This document shows, piece after piece, positions 1 through 7,685 of a stretch of 9,123 nt of DNA; position 1 is the first letter of the stretch; every line of letters begins with the position of its first letter. The DNA lies in NCBI GenBank assembly GCA_030018745.1, contig JASEHB010000064.1, positions 1 to 9,123 of the forward strand, written 5' to 3'. The DNA is from Desulfatibacillaceae bacterium. Its GTDB lineage: Bacteria > Desulfobacterota > Desulfobacteria > Desulfobacterales > Desulfatibacillaceae. The notes under the pieces were generated by a model. That model was not told the origin of the DNA, searched no databases, and worked only from the letters and a program-made list of their open reading frames with translations. A program made the translations under genes and the position numbers.

Positions 1-679
1 TATCCTTGCCAGAAGCTATTTTCTGGTGCAGATCTTCCATTGCAAGCCTGCCGGAATCCGCATTTCCCAAGCCTGCAGGCAGTGAAATATGGACAATGTG
101 GAACTGACGGCGGCCAGCATACAGGCTCTCGTTCTCCTTGTAATGGCGCTCCACTTCCTGGGGGGTGACCACAATGCGGGATGTCACCTCGCGATCCAGA
201 ACCCTTTTGCGGAGAATATCCTCCTTGCGGCTTTTGCGGAAGGACTCTATTGTATGGCCCTCCTGGGCCAGCAGGAGGTTAAGGCGCTCATCGGATAAAC
301 CGCCCTCCTTTTTAATCTCCTCGATGTGGGCGTCCACCTCCTTGTCATCAACGCTCACTTTTAGCCTTCTGGCCTCCTGATCAACAAGCATCCTGTCAAT
401 GAGGCCTTGCAGAACCTCCTCCCTCATACGGGACAGATACTCCTGCTCCTGGCCGGGGCTGTATCCGGCCTGGCTAAGCCGCTCATGCAGGGGTAGCATG
501 GCATCTTCCAGATCGGTAAGGCGGATTATCTCGTTGTTGACAACCGCAACAATGCGGTCCACAAGCTCTGCGCGCAGGTTGCCAGGGTAAAGGCACATAA
601 GCACGGCGAGAAGGCCAAGGGCTGCAACAAGGCTGCGTCTGCCAGCCTTGTTTACGGGAACAAAAAGCTTTGAAATCAT
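1..679 (-). CDS. surA: SurA periplasmic chaperone / peptidyl-prolyl isomerase, partial (C-terminus off the left edge)
   Basis: The gene encodes a periplasmic chaperone that escorts unfolded outer-membrane proteins to the BAM complex; parvulin domains in this family isomerise X-Pro bonds. About 226 residues are visible and the frame stays open to the window edge. Residues 1-37 look like a signal peptide: basic KAGRR, a hydrophobic stretch, then LRA before the mature start. Next comes the family hallmark VDRIVAVVNNEIIRLTDLE (about 40-58), followed by the helical SurA N-domain to about residue 175. The segment around FHIVHISL (193-200) looks like the first strand of a parvulin domain, the rest of which is cut off. 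The ATG lies in an ATGA overlap with the stop of the gene before it, and a GGAG (685-688) sits 5 bases upstream, so coupled translation is likely. The surA identity is confident; the number of parvulin domains cannot be seen. Confidence 0.9.
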   Translation of the reverse strand, partial: MISKLFVPVNKAGRRSLVAALGLLAVLMCLYPGNLRAELVDRIVAVVNNEIIRLTDLEDAMLPLHERLSQAGYSPGQEQEYLSRMREEVLQGLIDRMLVDQEARRLKVSVDDKEVDAHIEEIKKEGGLSDERLNLLLAQEGHTIESFRKSRKEDILRKRVLDREVTSRIVVTPQEVERHYKENESLYAGRRQFHIVHISLPAGLGNADSGRLAMEDLHQKIASGKD

Positions 680-1353
680 AAAAACTCCGTATTGCGTTTC
701 ACGGGGTACAGGCTTTCCAGCTCCTTTATCCATCGGGCGTATTCCTCCTGCAAATCCCGCACCCCAATGGTACGGGATGCGGCGCGTGGCCAGACGCTGG
801 CCTTGCTCAAAGAATCCGGCTGGCTTTGAGCAAGGGGAATTTGCCCCTGGATATCGCCAATCAGCCAAAAGCGGCGCTCCACTGCGCGAAGCACCAGAAG
901 CCGCCTGTGCAGGCTTTCCTTCCACACCTCAAATGCCACACCCGTCTGCTGAAAAATCTCCTTGAAGGTGTTGTCAGGGTAGTCTGCGGCAATAACTGCA
1001 ATCTCGCTGTCAAGCTCATCTGGAGATATTGATATGGCATTGTTTGCTGCCCACTGGGCAACAAGCATCTGCTCGACAAGCTCATCCAAAAAAAGAAGCC
1101 GGGCCTTGCGCCGGTTTACCGGATTTTCCAAGTCCTCGGCAGGAAGCTCGGAAGCTACCAGGGCAAAAAAGGCGTTGAACTCCTGCCGGGTCATGCAGGT
1201 CTGGCCGACACACACCACCGGCTCGGTTTTTTCTGTTGGGGCCTTGCACCCGGCAGGCCCAACCACACAAACAAGGGCTGCAAAAAAGGCTGCCCGGAAA
1301 AAAAGCCGGATTTTTGCCCCAAAACCATTAAGGCCTTTATTTGCCTTTGCCAT
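676..1353 (-). CDS. SurA N-terminal-domain lipoprotein without a PPIase domain
   Basis: A 225-residue protein lying between mfd and surA. The N-terminus has basic residues, a hydrophobic segment (about 17-33) and VGPAGC ending at Cys36. This resembles a lipoprotein signal, although Pro at -3 is atypical. Residues about 46-165 resemble the SurA/PpiD N-domain: a short strand with VCVGQTCM in place of the usual V-N-G-x-x-I, then a run of helices including the FLDELVEQMLVAQWA segment. No parvulin domain follows; the protein ends at about 225 residues, against over 300 for ordinary SurA. I infer an anchored periplasmic chaperone or SurA helper. Start choice: the same frame is open up to an ATG at 1473 overlapping the mfd stop, but that ATG has no Shine-Dalgarno and the added 40 residues would precede the signal sequence. 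ATG 1353 has GGAAGG (1360-1365) at 6 bases. The stop overlaps the surA start (ATGA). Confidence 0.8.
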   Translation of the reverse strand: MAKANKGLNGFGAKIRLFFRAAFFAALVCVVGPAGCKAPTEKTEPVVCVGQTCMTRQEFNAFFALVASELPAEDLENPVNRRKARLLFLDELVEQMLVAQWAANNAISISPDELDSEIAVIAADYPDNTFKEIFQQTGVAFEVWKESLHRRLLVLRAVERRFWLIGDIQGQIPLAQSQPDSLSKASVWPRAASRTIGVRDLQEEYARWIKELESLYPVKRNTEFL

Positions 1354-1359
1354 TAAAAA

Positions 1360-1365
1360 CCTTCC
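1360..1365 (-). promoter_or_regulatory. Ribosome binding site that decides the lipoprotein start
   Basis: On the minus strand this reads GGAAGG, six bases before the ATG at 1353. It is the best Shine-Dalgarno match in the mfd-lipoprotein gap. It favours the short form over the longer frame starting at 1473, whose upstream bases (the end of mfd) show no purine-rich site. Confidence 0.6.
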
Positions 1366-1435
1366 GGGCAATTTTTGTGCTGGAACCTTTGCTTTAAAAA
1401 CCGGCGGCTCTTTGCCCTTATGCCTTGTGCGGGTG

Positions 1436-1456
1436 AAAAAACAGGCCCTGGCCTGC
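1436..1456 (-). terminator. Candidate intrinsic terminator just after mfd
   Basis: Minus-strand reading gives stem CAGGC (1455-1451), loop CAGG, stem GCCTG (1446-1442), then six T (1441-1436). A flanking G-T wobble can lengthen the stem to six. It begins 17 bases after the mfd stop. The stem is short but all G/C-rich and the T-run is uninterrupted, so it fits a Rho-independent terminator or a partial attenuator. It lies upstream of the lipoprotein start at 1353, so the lipoprotein-surA pair would then need read-through or its own promoter. I found no convincing -35/-10 pair in the roughly 80 bases that remain. Confidence 0.5.
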
Positions 1457-1472
1457 ATAAGTACCCGCAACA

Positions 1473-4400
1473 TTATAGGTTAACATGGGCGGCAAGCTCT
1501 TTCAATATGTTTTTAGCTGTCAGAACCCGCGCTTCAATGGCTGTTTCCTCCAGGCAGACCCTTAACTCGCCGTCCGGCAAAAGCCTCATGCTCTTGCGGT
1601 TTTTTTCAACAAGCCCGGCAACATTTTCAGGGCGGTGCTGATGCTCAAAGCTGGGCGAAAGGCGCAGGGCGGTTCCGGCCAGATCCAGCCTTTTAATTCC
1701 GGCATTGCGGGCAAGCAGCTTGAGCATGACCTTGTAAAGCAGGCGCAGGGCGGTTTTGGGGATATCTCCGTAACGGTCGGCAAGCTCCTTCTGGAAGGCG
1801 GAAAGCTCCGGCGTATCTGCCACCTTTGAAAGGCGGCGGTAAGCAACAAGGCGCTGATTCATGTCCGGTATGTAGCTTGCGGGCAGATAGGCGTCAAAAT
1901 CAACGATTATTTCAGGCTCCAGGGGCCTTGTATCCGGCTCTCCCTTTATGGCGCGGACAGCCTCCTCCACAAGGGAGAGATAAAGCTCGTAGCCCACTGC
2001 GGCAATGTGCCCGCTCTGGGCAGCCCCCAGAATGGAGCCTCCGCCCCTTATCTGAAGGTCGCTCATGGCTATCTGAAAGCCCGAACCCAGGTCCGAGTGC
2101 TCCATGAGAACCTTAAGGCGGCGCTGGGCATCCCTTGTGAGAACGGATTCATCGGGGATGATAAGATAGGCGTATGCCTGGGTGTCCGAGCGGCCCACCC
2201 TTCCCCGGAGCTGATACATCTGTGCCAGGCCGAACATATCAGCCCTGTTTATTATTATGGTGTTGGCTGTTGCAATGTCCAGGCCCGACTCCACAATGGC
2301 CGTGCAAACAAGCACATCAATCTTTTTGGCCACAAAATCGGCCATGACCTTTTCCAGGTCCTTTTCTCCAAGCTGGCCGTGGGCAACGCCTATGCGGGCA
2401 TCAGGCGCAAGTTTTTTCACATGGTTTGCCATGTTCCAGATGGTCTGAACCCGGTTATGCACAAAAAAGACTTGCCCGCCACGGGCCATTTCCTGCTTTA
2501 TGGCCTGGGCCAGAACCGTGTCGTCAAAGGGTATTATGTAGGTGGTGATGGGGCGGCGCTGCTCCGGCGGAGTGTTGATAACGGAAATATCCCTTATGCC
2601 CGAAAGGGTCATGTGAAGGGTCCGGGGTATGGGGGTTGCAGTCAGGGCCAGGGCATCCACGCTGGCGCGGAGTTTTTTGAGCTTTTCCTTGTGGGAAACG
2701 CCGAAGCGCTGCTCCTCATCAATTATGATAAGGCCCAGGTCCTTGAATTTGACATCCTTCTGAAGCAGGCGGTGGGTGCCTATGATGATATCCACTTTTC
2801 CTGCTGCAAGCTCCTCTGTCAGTTTTTTCTGCTCAACAGGGCTGCGGAAGCGGTTTAAGCCCGCCACGGAAACGGGGTAGGCGGCCAGCCTTTGGGAAAA
2901 GGTTTTGAAGTGCTGCTCCGCCAGAATGGTTGTGGGCGCAAGAAAGGCCACCTGCTTGCCGTCCGCCACGGCCTTGAAGGAGGCGCGAAGGGCAACCTCG
3001 GTCTTGCCGTAGCCAACATCCCCGCACACAAGCCTGTCCATGGGGTTATTGGCCTCCATGTCGCAAAGAACCTCCAGAATGGCCCGCGCCTGATCTGGGG
3101 TTTCCTCAAACTCAAAGCCGGCCTCAAACTGGGCAAAGTAATCGTCTGGCGGCGAAAAGGCAAAGCCAGGCTCAACCCTGCGCCTGGCATAAAGCTCCAC
3201 AAGGTCTGCGGCAATTTTCTGGGCTGTTTTTTTTGCCCTGCTCTTTACGGCTTCCCATCTTTTGCCGCCAAGGCGGTCCAGAGACGGCGCAGCCTCGGAA
3301 ACCCCCCTGTATTTCTGCACCTGGTGGGTCTTGTCCACGGGCACATAGAGCTTGTCCTTGTCCTGAAAGGCCAGCACAAGAAAGTCATTGGCAACGCCGT
3401 TTACCTCCATCTTGGCAAGGCCCTCAAAGCATCCAACCCCGTGCTCCAGGTGAACCACAAAATCGCCCTGTTTAAGCCCGGTAAGATCAAGCAGGTCCGT
3501 CCTGGGCCGGGCAGGCGGCGTTTTGGGGCGTCTGCGGGAAGGCCCGAAAATCTCGTCATCCGTAAACAGGGCCAAACCCTCGTTTTCCCAAACAAAACCG
3601 GTTGAAAGCCTGCCTTGGGCAAGGTAGAGGCCCGGCTTTTGGCCAGATTCAAGGGGCTGCCATTTTTCCCTTAAGGAAAGACCCCAGGGAAGAAGAAGGT
3701 GGTCTAATCTTTGCGCCCTTGTGCGGTTGGCACAGGCTGCTGCAACAATTCGGCCCGCCTCTCTTTGGTCTTCTATCCACTTTACAAGAGGCTCAAGGAG
3801 GGAATCCGGGTCGCGGCTGGCGGCAATTTGGCCGGAAAGGGAGGAGTTGTCCTTGACGGCAAAATGGCATTCCTCTCCAAGGGTTTGCTTCTGATCCGGG
3901 GTTGAGGAAACAAAAAGCTCCCTTACCAAAATGGGCTTATGGCAGGATAGGGTTTCAAAAACCTTTTCCCAGTCATCAAAAGTCTTTTCAACGGGCAGAA
4001 AAAGGCGCTCCTTGGCCTCCATTGCCTGCAAGTGATCCTGCAAGCTCCTTTTGTGGGCAACAGCCTGGGCTGCAACCCTTGCAGGCTCCACAACAACGGG
4101 GATGCAGCCTTTGGGAAGATAGTCGGCAAGGCTGTCTGTCTTGCCGTAAACAAGAGGCAAAAAGCTGTCCATGCCCCCAAGGCGGCCCTCCTCCTTTATG
4201 GCCTGCACAATCTCGCGCACCTTTGTAACTGCAAGCCCCTGCTCCAGCGCCCTTGCCCTGAAGCGGTGAATAAGCTCCGCCATGTTATCCAGGCGCACCA
4301 CAGCCTCGCTTGCAGGCAGCACAACCACTTCATCCAGGCGCTTTATGGTGCGCTGGTCAGCAGGGGAGAAAAAACGGATGGAGTCGATTTCATCGCCGAA

Positions 4401-5000
4401 AAACTCCACCCGCAGCGGATATTGCTGGCCAGGAGAAAAAAGATCCACAATGCCGCCCCGAATTCCGAATTCCCCTGGCTCCTCCACCACCGATGCCGCC
4501 ATATAGCCGCTTTCCACAAGGCTTTTGGCAAAGCCATCGCGGGAAAGGGCCTTGCCGGGGCGAAGCGCCATTGTGCTGTCGCACAGCACTGAAGCTGCCA
4601 TAAGCCTTGTGCAGACAGCTTTGGGGGTTGTAACAGCCACAAAGGGCTTGGAGTCGTTCAACAGCCTGTAAAGAAGGCAAATCCTGTCTGCAACTATCTG
4701 GGAATTGAAGGCAATGCCCGAATAGGGCAAAATGGAGTGAGCGGGAAAGCTTTCAACAGGGCTTTTATCATTGCCGGAAGGCAGGAAAAACTCCAGGTCG
4801 GAAACCATGTTTCCGGCGGCAGCCTCATCGGGCATTATAACCAGAAGGCAGCGGCCCGAATGCCTGAAAAGATTTGCCAGAAAAAAGGCCGCGGGAGAGC
4901 CGTTAAGGCCAAAGACCTCCAACGGCCCTGTCCGGCTCCTGATTTTGTCCATGCACCGGGAAATTGTTGAACCTGATGCCTGAAAATTGATTTCCTGCAT
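1473..5000 (-). CDS. mfd: Transcription-repair coupling factor Mfd
   Basis: An ATP-dependent translocase that pushes stalled RNA polymerase off DNA and recruits UvrA for strand-specific excision repair. From Met at 5000 it has 1175 residues, the usual full length. The UvrB-like part has LPYSG near residue 91 and GEFGIRGGIVDLF (about 176-188). Arg181, Arg197 and Phe201 match in spacing the UvrA-contacting R165, R181 and F185 of E. coli Mfd. The RNA-polymerase-interacting, CarD-like domain is about 505-567 (VVHLEHGVG, LYVPVDKTHQV). The RecG-like motor follows: Walker A GDVGYGKT 660-667 (bases 3000-3023), DEEQ 761-764, LTATPIPRT near 786-794, QLRGRVGRS 930-938. A C-terminal TRCF domain completes it. 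Start is uncertain: ATG 5000 has an AGG-containing site at 4 bases; ATG 5012 has AAAAAAGG directly abutting it; GTG 5054 has no site. The gene is divergent from the antiporter pair. Confidence 0.96.
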   Translation of the reverse strand: MQEINFQASGSTISRCMDKIRSRTGPLEVFGLNGSPAAFFLANLFRHSGRCLLVIMPDEAAAGNMVSDLEFFLPSGNDKSPVESFPAHSILPYSGIAFNSQIVADRICLLYRLLNDSKPFVAVTTPKAVCTRLMAASVLCDSTMALRPGKALSRDGFAKSLVESGYMAASVVEEPGEFGIRGGIVDLFSPGQQYPLRVEFFGDEIDSIRFFSPADQRTIKRLDEVVVLPASEAVVRLDNMAELIHRFRARALEQGLAVTKVREIVQAIKEEGRLGGMDSFLPLVYGKTDSLADYLPKGCIPVVVEPARVAAQAVAHKRSLQDHLQAMEAKERLFLPVEKTFDDWEKVFETLSCHKPILVRELFVSSTPDQKQTLGEECHFAVKDNSSLSGQIAASRDPDSLLEPLVKWIEDQREAGRIVAAACANRTRAQRLDHLLLPWGLSLREKWQPLESGQKPGLYLAQGRLSTGFVWENEGLALFTDDEIFGPSRRRPKTPPARPRTDLLDLTGLKQGDFVVHLEHGVGCFEGLAKMEVNGVANDFLVLAFQDKDKLYVPVDKTHQVQKYRGVSEAAPSLDRLGGKRWEAVKSRAKKTAQKIAADLVELYARRRVEPGFAFSPPDDYFAQFEAGFEFEETPDQARAILEVLCDMEANNPMDRLVCGDVGYGKTEVALRASFKAVADGKQVAFLAPTTILAEQHFKTFSQRLAAYPVSVAGLNRFRSPVEQKKLTEELAAGKVDIIIGTHRLLQKDVKFKDLGLIIIDEEQRFGVSHKEKLKKLRASVDALALTATPIPRTLHMTLSGIRDISVINTPPEQRRPITTYIIPFDDTVLAQAIKQEMARGGQVFFVHNRVQTIWNMANHVKKLAPDARIGVAHGQLGEKDLEKVMADFVAKKIDVLVCTAIVESGLDIATANTIIINRADMFGLAQMYQLRGRVGRSDTQAYAYLIIPDESVLTRDAQRRLKVLMEHSDLGSGFQIAMSDLQIRGGGSILGAAQSGHIAAVGYELYLSLVEEAVRAIKGEPDTRPLEPEIIVDFDAYLPASYIPDMNQRLVAYRRLSKVADTPELSAFQKELADRYGDIPKTALRLLYKVMLKLLARNAGIKRLDLAGTALRLSPSFEHQHRPENVAGLVEKNRKSMRLLPDGELRVCLEETAIEARVLTAKNILKELAAHVNL

Positions 5001-5044
5001 ATTGCCTGCCATCCTTTTTTGTTCAAAAACGCAACCGGCCAGGC

Positions 5045-5074
5045 AAACTAACACAGCATAAGGGCTTTTGGCAA
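5045..5074 (-). promoter_or_regulatory. Weak candidate promoter for mfd
   Basis: On the minus strand TTGCCA (5074-5069, five of six to the -35 consensus) is followed after 18 bases by TAGTTT (5050-5045, three of six to the -10 consensus). It would start transcription near 5037, about 37 bases before ATG 5000. The -10 match is poor, so this is only a suggestion within the 142-base divergent gap. Confidence 0.2.
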
Positions 5075-5130
5075 AACCATAAAAATCAGCCCGCGCCCGA
5101 TTTATGGGTGTGTTTTAAGGCTTTTGCCGT

Positions 5131-5143
5131 TACAATAGTCCCA
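5131..5143 (+). promoter_or_regulatory. Extended -10-like hexamer directly before the antiporter ATG (possible leaderless start)
   Basis: TACAAT (5131-5136) matches five of six positions of the -10 consensus, and the ATG of the next gene follows six bases later at 5143. A transcript started at the normal distance would begin at or within a base or two of that ATG. There is no Shine-Dalgarno in the 20 bases before the ATG, which fits a leaderless message. A -35 element is not evident (GTGTGT lies at the 17-base spacing). An in-frame stop at 5116-5118 and the absence of other start codons after it rule out an upstream start. Confidence 0.4.
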
Positions 5144-6339
5144 TGAAAGTTCTTTTTGCCCTTCTTGTAATTTTATTTGTCACCTTTGCGGGATACCATT
5201 TTTCCTTCCGCAAGGTGAAGGTGGGCTTTTTGCCAAAAGGCCTTTGGCTCACGGGCAACGAATACCTTCTTGTGGGCCTGGCTTTAGGCTCCTGGGGTCT
5301 TGACCTTTTGGATGAGGACACAATAAAGGGCCTGACCCCCCTTTCGGCCCTTGTGCTGGGATGGGCAGGCATGGTTTTCGGCTTTCAGTTTGAAATATCC
5401 AAACTGAAGAGGATGAGGCTTCCCTACCTTTGGGCTGCCCTTGTTTCCGGGCTTGTGTGCATGGCCGTAACGGCTGCCTGCTGCTTTGCCTTTCTGCCCA
5501 TTTTTCCGGGCCTGGAGGCTTTGGTCAATCCGGGGGCCATTCTTGCCCTTGCTGCTGCGGCTGCCTGCACAGCACCAACGGGGCTTGCACTTGTTGCAGA
5601 AAAGACCCTTGCCGCAAAAAGAGAGGCCATAACACTTCTGCGACACATTGCAGCCCTGGACGGGGCGCTGCCCCTTTTGATTTACGCCCTTGCCTTTACG
5701 GCCATGCCCCTTGCCGCAGGCTCCCAGGCAGGACAGGGCTTTTATGATCTGCTTGCAGGCGCGGCAGCCCTGGGGCTTGTCATTGTTCTTTTCGCCGTGT
5801 TTCTGGCTGTAAGGCCCCCCCAGTCCGAGCTTCTGCTTCTTGTTATGGGCATGATTGTTCTTACCAGCGGCGCTGCATCCCTGACAGGCTTTTCGCCCCT
5901 TGCCGCCAACTTTCTGCTGGGCTTTTTGCTTGTTAACACATCAAGCGCCAAGGAGCGCATCTACCAGATGCTTTTCAGCGTTGAAAAGCCTGCTTACCTG
6001 CTGCTGCTCATCTTTTTGGGGGCCTTGTGGAGCCTTTTGCCCCTGTGGATATTTGCCGGGGTGCTTGTCTTTGTGCTTGCCCGGCTGGCAGGAAAGGTTA
6101 CAGGCCTTTATGCTGCAACAAGGCTGCTGCCCCTGCCGGGAAAAACAGGCGCCATGCTGGGCCTTGGGCTTCTTGGCCAGGGGGGCCTTGGTCTTGCCAT
6201 AATGCTGGAGTTTGCACTCAAACACCCCTATTCGGCAGGTCCTTTGGCCCTGGGGATTATTCTGGGCGCCACGGTTTTGACAGACCTTTTTGGGCCGGGC
6301 ATTTTAAGGGGAATATTTTACCGGGAGCCACGGCCATGA
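5143..6339 (+). CDS. Cation:proton antiporter family membrane protein, first of a pair
   Basis: A 398-residue inner-membrane protein with about 11-12 hydrophobic segments, of the CPA antiporter superfamily, expected to exchange Na+ or K+ for H+. Evidence: the TGNEYLLVGLALGSWGL segment (37-53) aligns with the family's first core helix, but Ser51-less GS replaces the usual GP. Asp173 in ALDGALPLL sits where the ion-binding acid lies. LLGQGGLGLAI (343-353) and the closing VLTDLFGPGILRGIF (378-392) are typical of the C-terminal half. No cytosolic TrkA-N domain is present, so it is not a complete Kef-type channel. It overlaps the next antiporter by ATGA and the two proteins align along much of their length. 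Ion specificity cannot be told. The ATG is the only start in frame and lacks a Shine-Dalgarno (see the preceding -10-like site). Confidence 0.8.
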   Translation: MKVLFALLVILFVTFAGYHFSFRKVKVGFLPKGLWLTGNEYLLVGLALGSWGLDLLDEDTIKGLTPLSALVLGWAGMVFGFQFEISKLKRMRLPYLWAALVSGLVCMAVTAACCFAFLPIFPGLEALVNPGAILALAAAAACTAPTGLALVAEKTLAAKREAITLLRHIAALDGALPLLIYALAFTAMPLAAGSQAGQGFYDLLAGAAALGLVIVLFAVFLAVRPPQSELLLLVMGMIVLTSGAASLTGFSPLAANFLLGFLLVNTSSAKERIYQMLFSVEKPAYLLLLIFLGALWSLLPLWIFAGVLVFVLARLAGKVTGLYAATRLLPLPGKTGAMLGLGLLGQGGLGLAIMLEFALKHPYSAGPLALGIILGATVLTDLFGPGILRGIFYREPRP

Positions 6340-7685
6340 GCCTTGCAAACTCCTCGCGAAAACACCCGGTGATTTACGCCCTTGCCCTTGTCATTCTTCT
6401 TGTGCTGGCGGCAAGCGTGGGCAGCCTTGCCCCTTCAAACTCCTGGCAGCGGGCAGGGGGCATAAACTTTGCGCTGGGACTGACACTTCTTACCGCCTTT
6501 GCTGCCTCGCGGCTTCTGGCGCACATAAGGATTCCCTGGATAACCGGCTATATACTTGCCGGAATCGCCCTTGGCCCCCACGGCCTTGCCTTTCTGGACA
6601 GAGGCATGGTGGCGGATCTGAAACTCATTGATGATCTGGCCATAAGCTTTATCGGCCTTATGGCCGGGGCGCACTTGCAGGTTAAGGAATTGAGGGGCAG
6701 GGAAAAAGTTATAACCCTGGCTGTTATTTTACAGACAGCCCTGCTTTTTTCTGCCGCAGCAGGCTGCATGTATTTTTTTGCAGGCCATTTTGCCTACACG
6801 GCCCACCTTGATGAAACCCAAATAAGGGTGATGGCCCTTTTTGCAGGGGTTCTGGCCATTGCCCGCTCTCCTTCCTCTGCGCTTGCCGTCATCTCCCAAT
6901 GCCGGGCGCGGGGGCCTTTCACCGCCACGGTGCTTGGCGTTACCGTTGTAATTGATATTGTTGTGATTGTGCTTTTTGGCATAGTGACAACTGTTGCTAA
7001 AATTTGGCTAAACCCCCAGGCAGCAGCAGACTGGAGTCTTGTGACAATGCTGGTTGCCGGAATGGGGGCATCTCTTGCCCTGGGCATTGCGCTTGGCAGC
7101 CTTATCGGGCTTTTTATCCGCAAGGGGGGAAGGGATCTGGCCCTCTTTTTATTGGCAGCCACCTTTGCAGTGGCCAGAGGGGCTGCCTGGCTGGAGGAGT
7201 ATGCTGTCGGCAGTTTTGAACTTTCGCTGCACATTGAGCCGCTTTTAATCTGCATAAGCGCAGGATTCTGGGTTCAAAACCGAACCCAAACAGGCCAGGC
7301 CTTCATGACTGGCCTTGAGCGCTTTGCCTTGCCGGTTTTTCTGCTTTTCTTTGCCCTTGCCGGCGCTTCCCTAAACCTGGCTGTTCTGGATGCTGCCTGG
7401 CCCCTGGTGCTAGTAATATTTTTTGCCCGGCTTGGGGGCATTTTTGGCGCAACAAGGCTTTCTGGAAGAATACTGAAAGAGCCTGAAATACATCGTAAAA
7501 ACGCCTGGATGGGCCACATAACCCAGGCAGGGGTTACCATTGGCCTTGTTGCTCTTCTTTTGCGCCAGGTTCCCGAAATAGGGCTTGTTCTTGCACCAAT
7601 AATAATGGGGGCTGTTGTTATAAGCGAAATGGTAGGCCCCCTGGCCCTGAAAACAGCCCTTGAGCGCACGGGCGAGGCCAACTGA
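6336..7685 (+). CDS. Cation:proton antiporter (CPA2-like), second of a pair
   Basis: A 449-residue inner-membrane antiporter of the Na+/H+ exchanger superfamily. The segment RIPWITGYILAGIALGPHGL (65-84) is the classic CPA2 first core helix with GP. AIARSPSSALAVIS (174-187) and Asp207 in VTVVIDIVVIVLF (203-215) mark the ion-binding core; there is a single Asp here, not the DD pair of electrogenic NapA-type exchangers. LFFALAGASLNL (337-348), TQAGVTIGL (396-404) and VVISEMVGPLALKTALER (427-444) complete the family pattern. The N-terminus adds a hydrophobic helix (about 11-32). The start at 6336 is chosen because its ATG overlaps the preceding stop (ATGA) and GGGAG lies 8 bases upstream. The frame is open further 5' (to 6027), but that stretch lies inside the first antiporter and shows no family similarity. 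The two are very likely one operon and coupled in translation. Confidence 0.85.
   Translation: MSLANSSRKHPVIYALALVILLVLAASVGSLAPSNSWQRAGGINFALGLTLLTAFAASRLLAHIRIPWITGYILAGIALGPHGLAFLDRGMVADLKLIDDLAISFIGLMAGAHLQVKELRGREKVITLAVILQTALLFSAAAGCMYFFAGHFAYTAHLDETQIRVMALFAGVLAIARSPSSALAVISQCRARGPFTATVLGVTVVIDIVVIVLFGIVTTVAKIWLNPQAAADWSLVTMLVAGMGASLALGIALGSLIGLFIRKGGRDLALFLLAATFAVARGAAWLEEYAVGSFELSLHIEPLLICISAGFWVQNRTQTGQAFMTGLERFALPVFLLFFALAGASLNLAVLDAAWPLVLVIFFARLGGIFGATRLSGRILKEPEIHRKNAWMGHITQAGVTIGLVALLLRQVPEIGLVLAPIIMGAVVISEMVGPLALKTALERTGEAN

Noticed and set aside
1354..1473. N-terminal extension of the SurA-like lipoprotein from an ATG overlapping the mfd stop (TAATG)
   Set aside because: No Shine-Dalgarno, the 40 added residues precede a complete signal sequence, and a terminator-like hairpin lies inside this stretch. 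ATG 1353 has a good GGAAGG site.
2007..2858. Plus-strand open frame of 283 codons
   Set aside because: It lies wholly antisense to the conserved motor domain of mfd, shows no recognisable domain and no ribosome site. The other long plus-strand frames inside mfd (2892-3605, 4032-4592) are rejected for the same reason.
5001..5054. GTG start for mfd at 5054
   Set aside because: No ribosome site, the added residues (MLVCLAGCVF) look like a chance hydrophobic run, and Mfd is cytosolic so a lipoprotein-like start makes no sense.
5061..5130. Two GGCTTTTG-type repeats (5063-5070 and 5119-5126) considered as an operator
   Set aside because: Only about eight shared bases in a genome where such words are very frequent; no symmetry or spacing argues for a binding site.
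6027..6335. Upstream extension of the second antiporter
   Set aside because: It is the out-of-frame shadow of the first antiporter; its Cys-, Gly- and Pro-rich translation resembles no antiporter, and ATG 6336 has a proper ribosome site.
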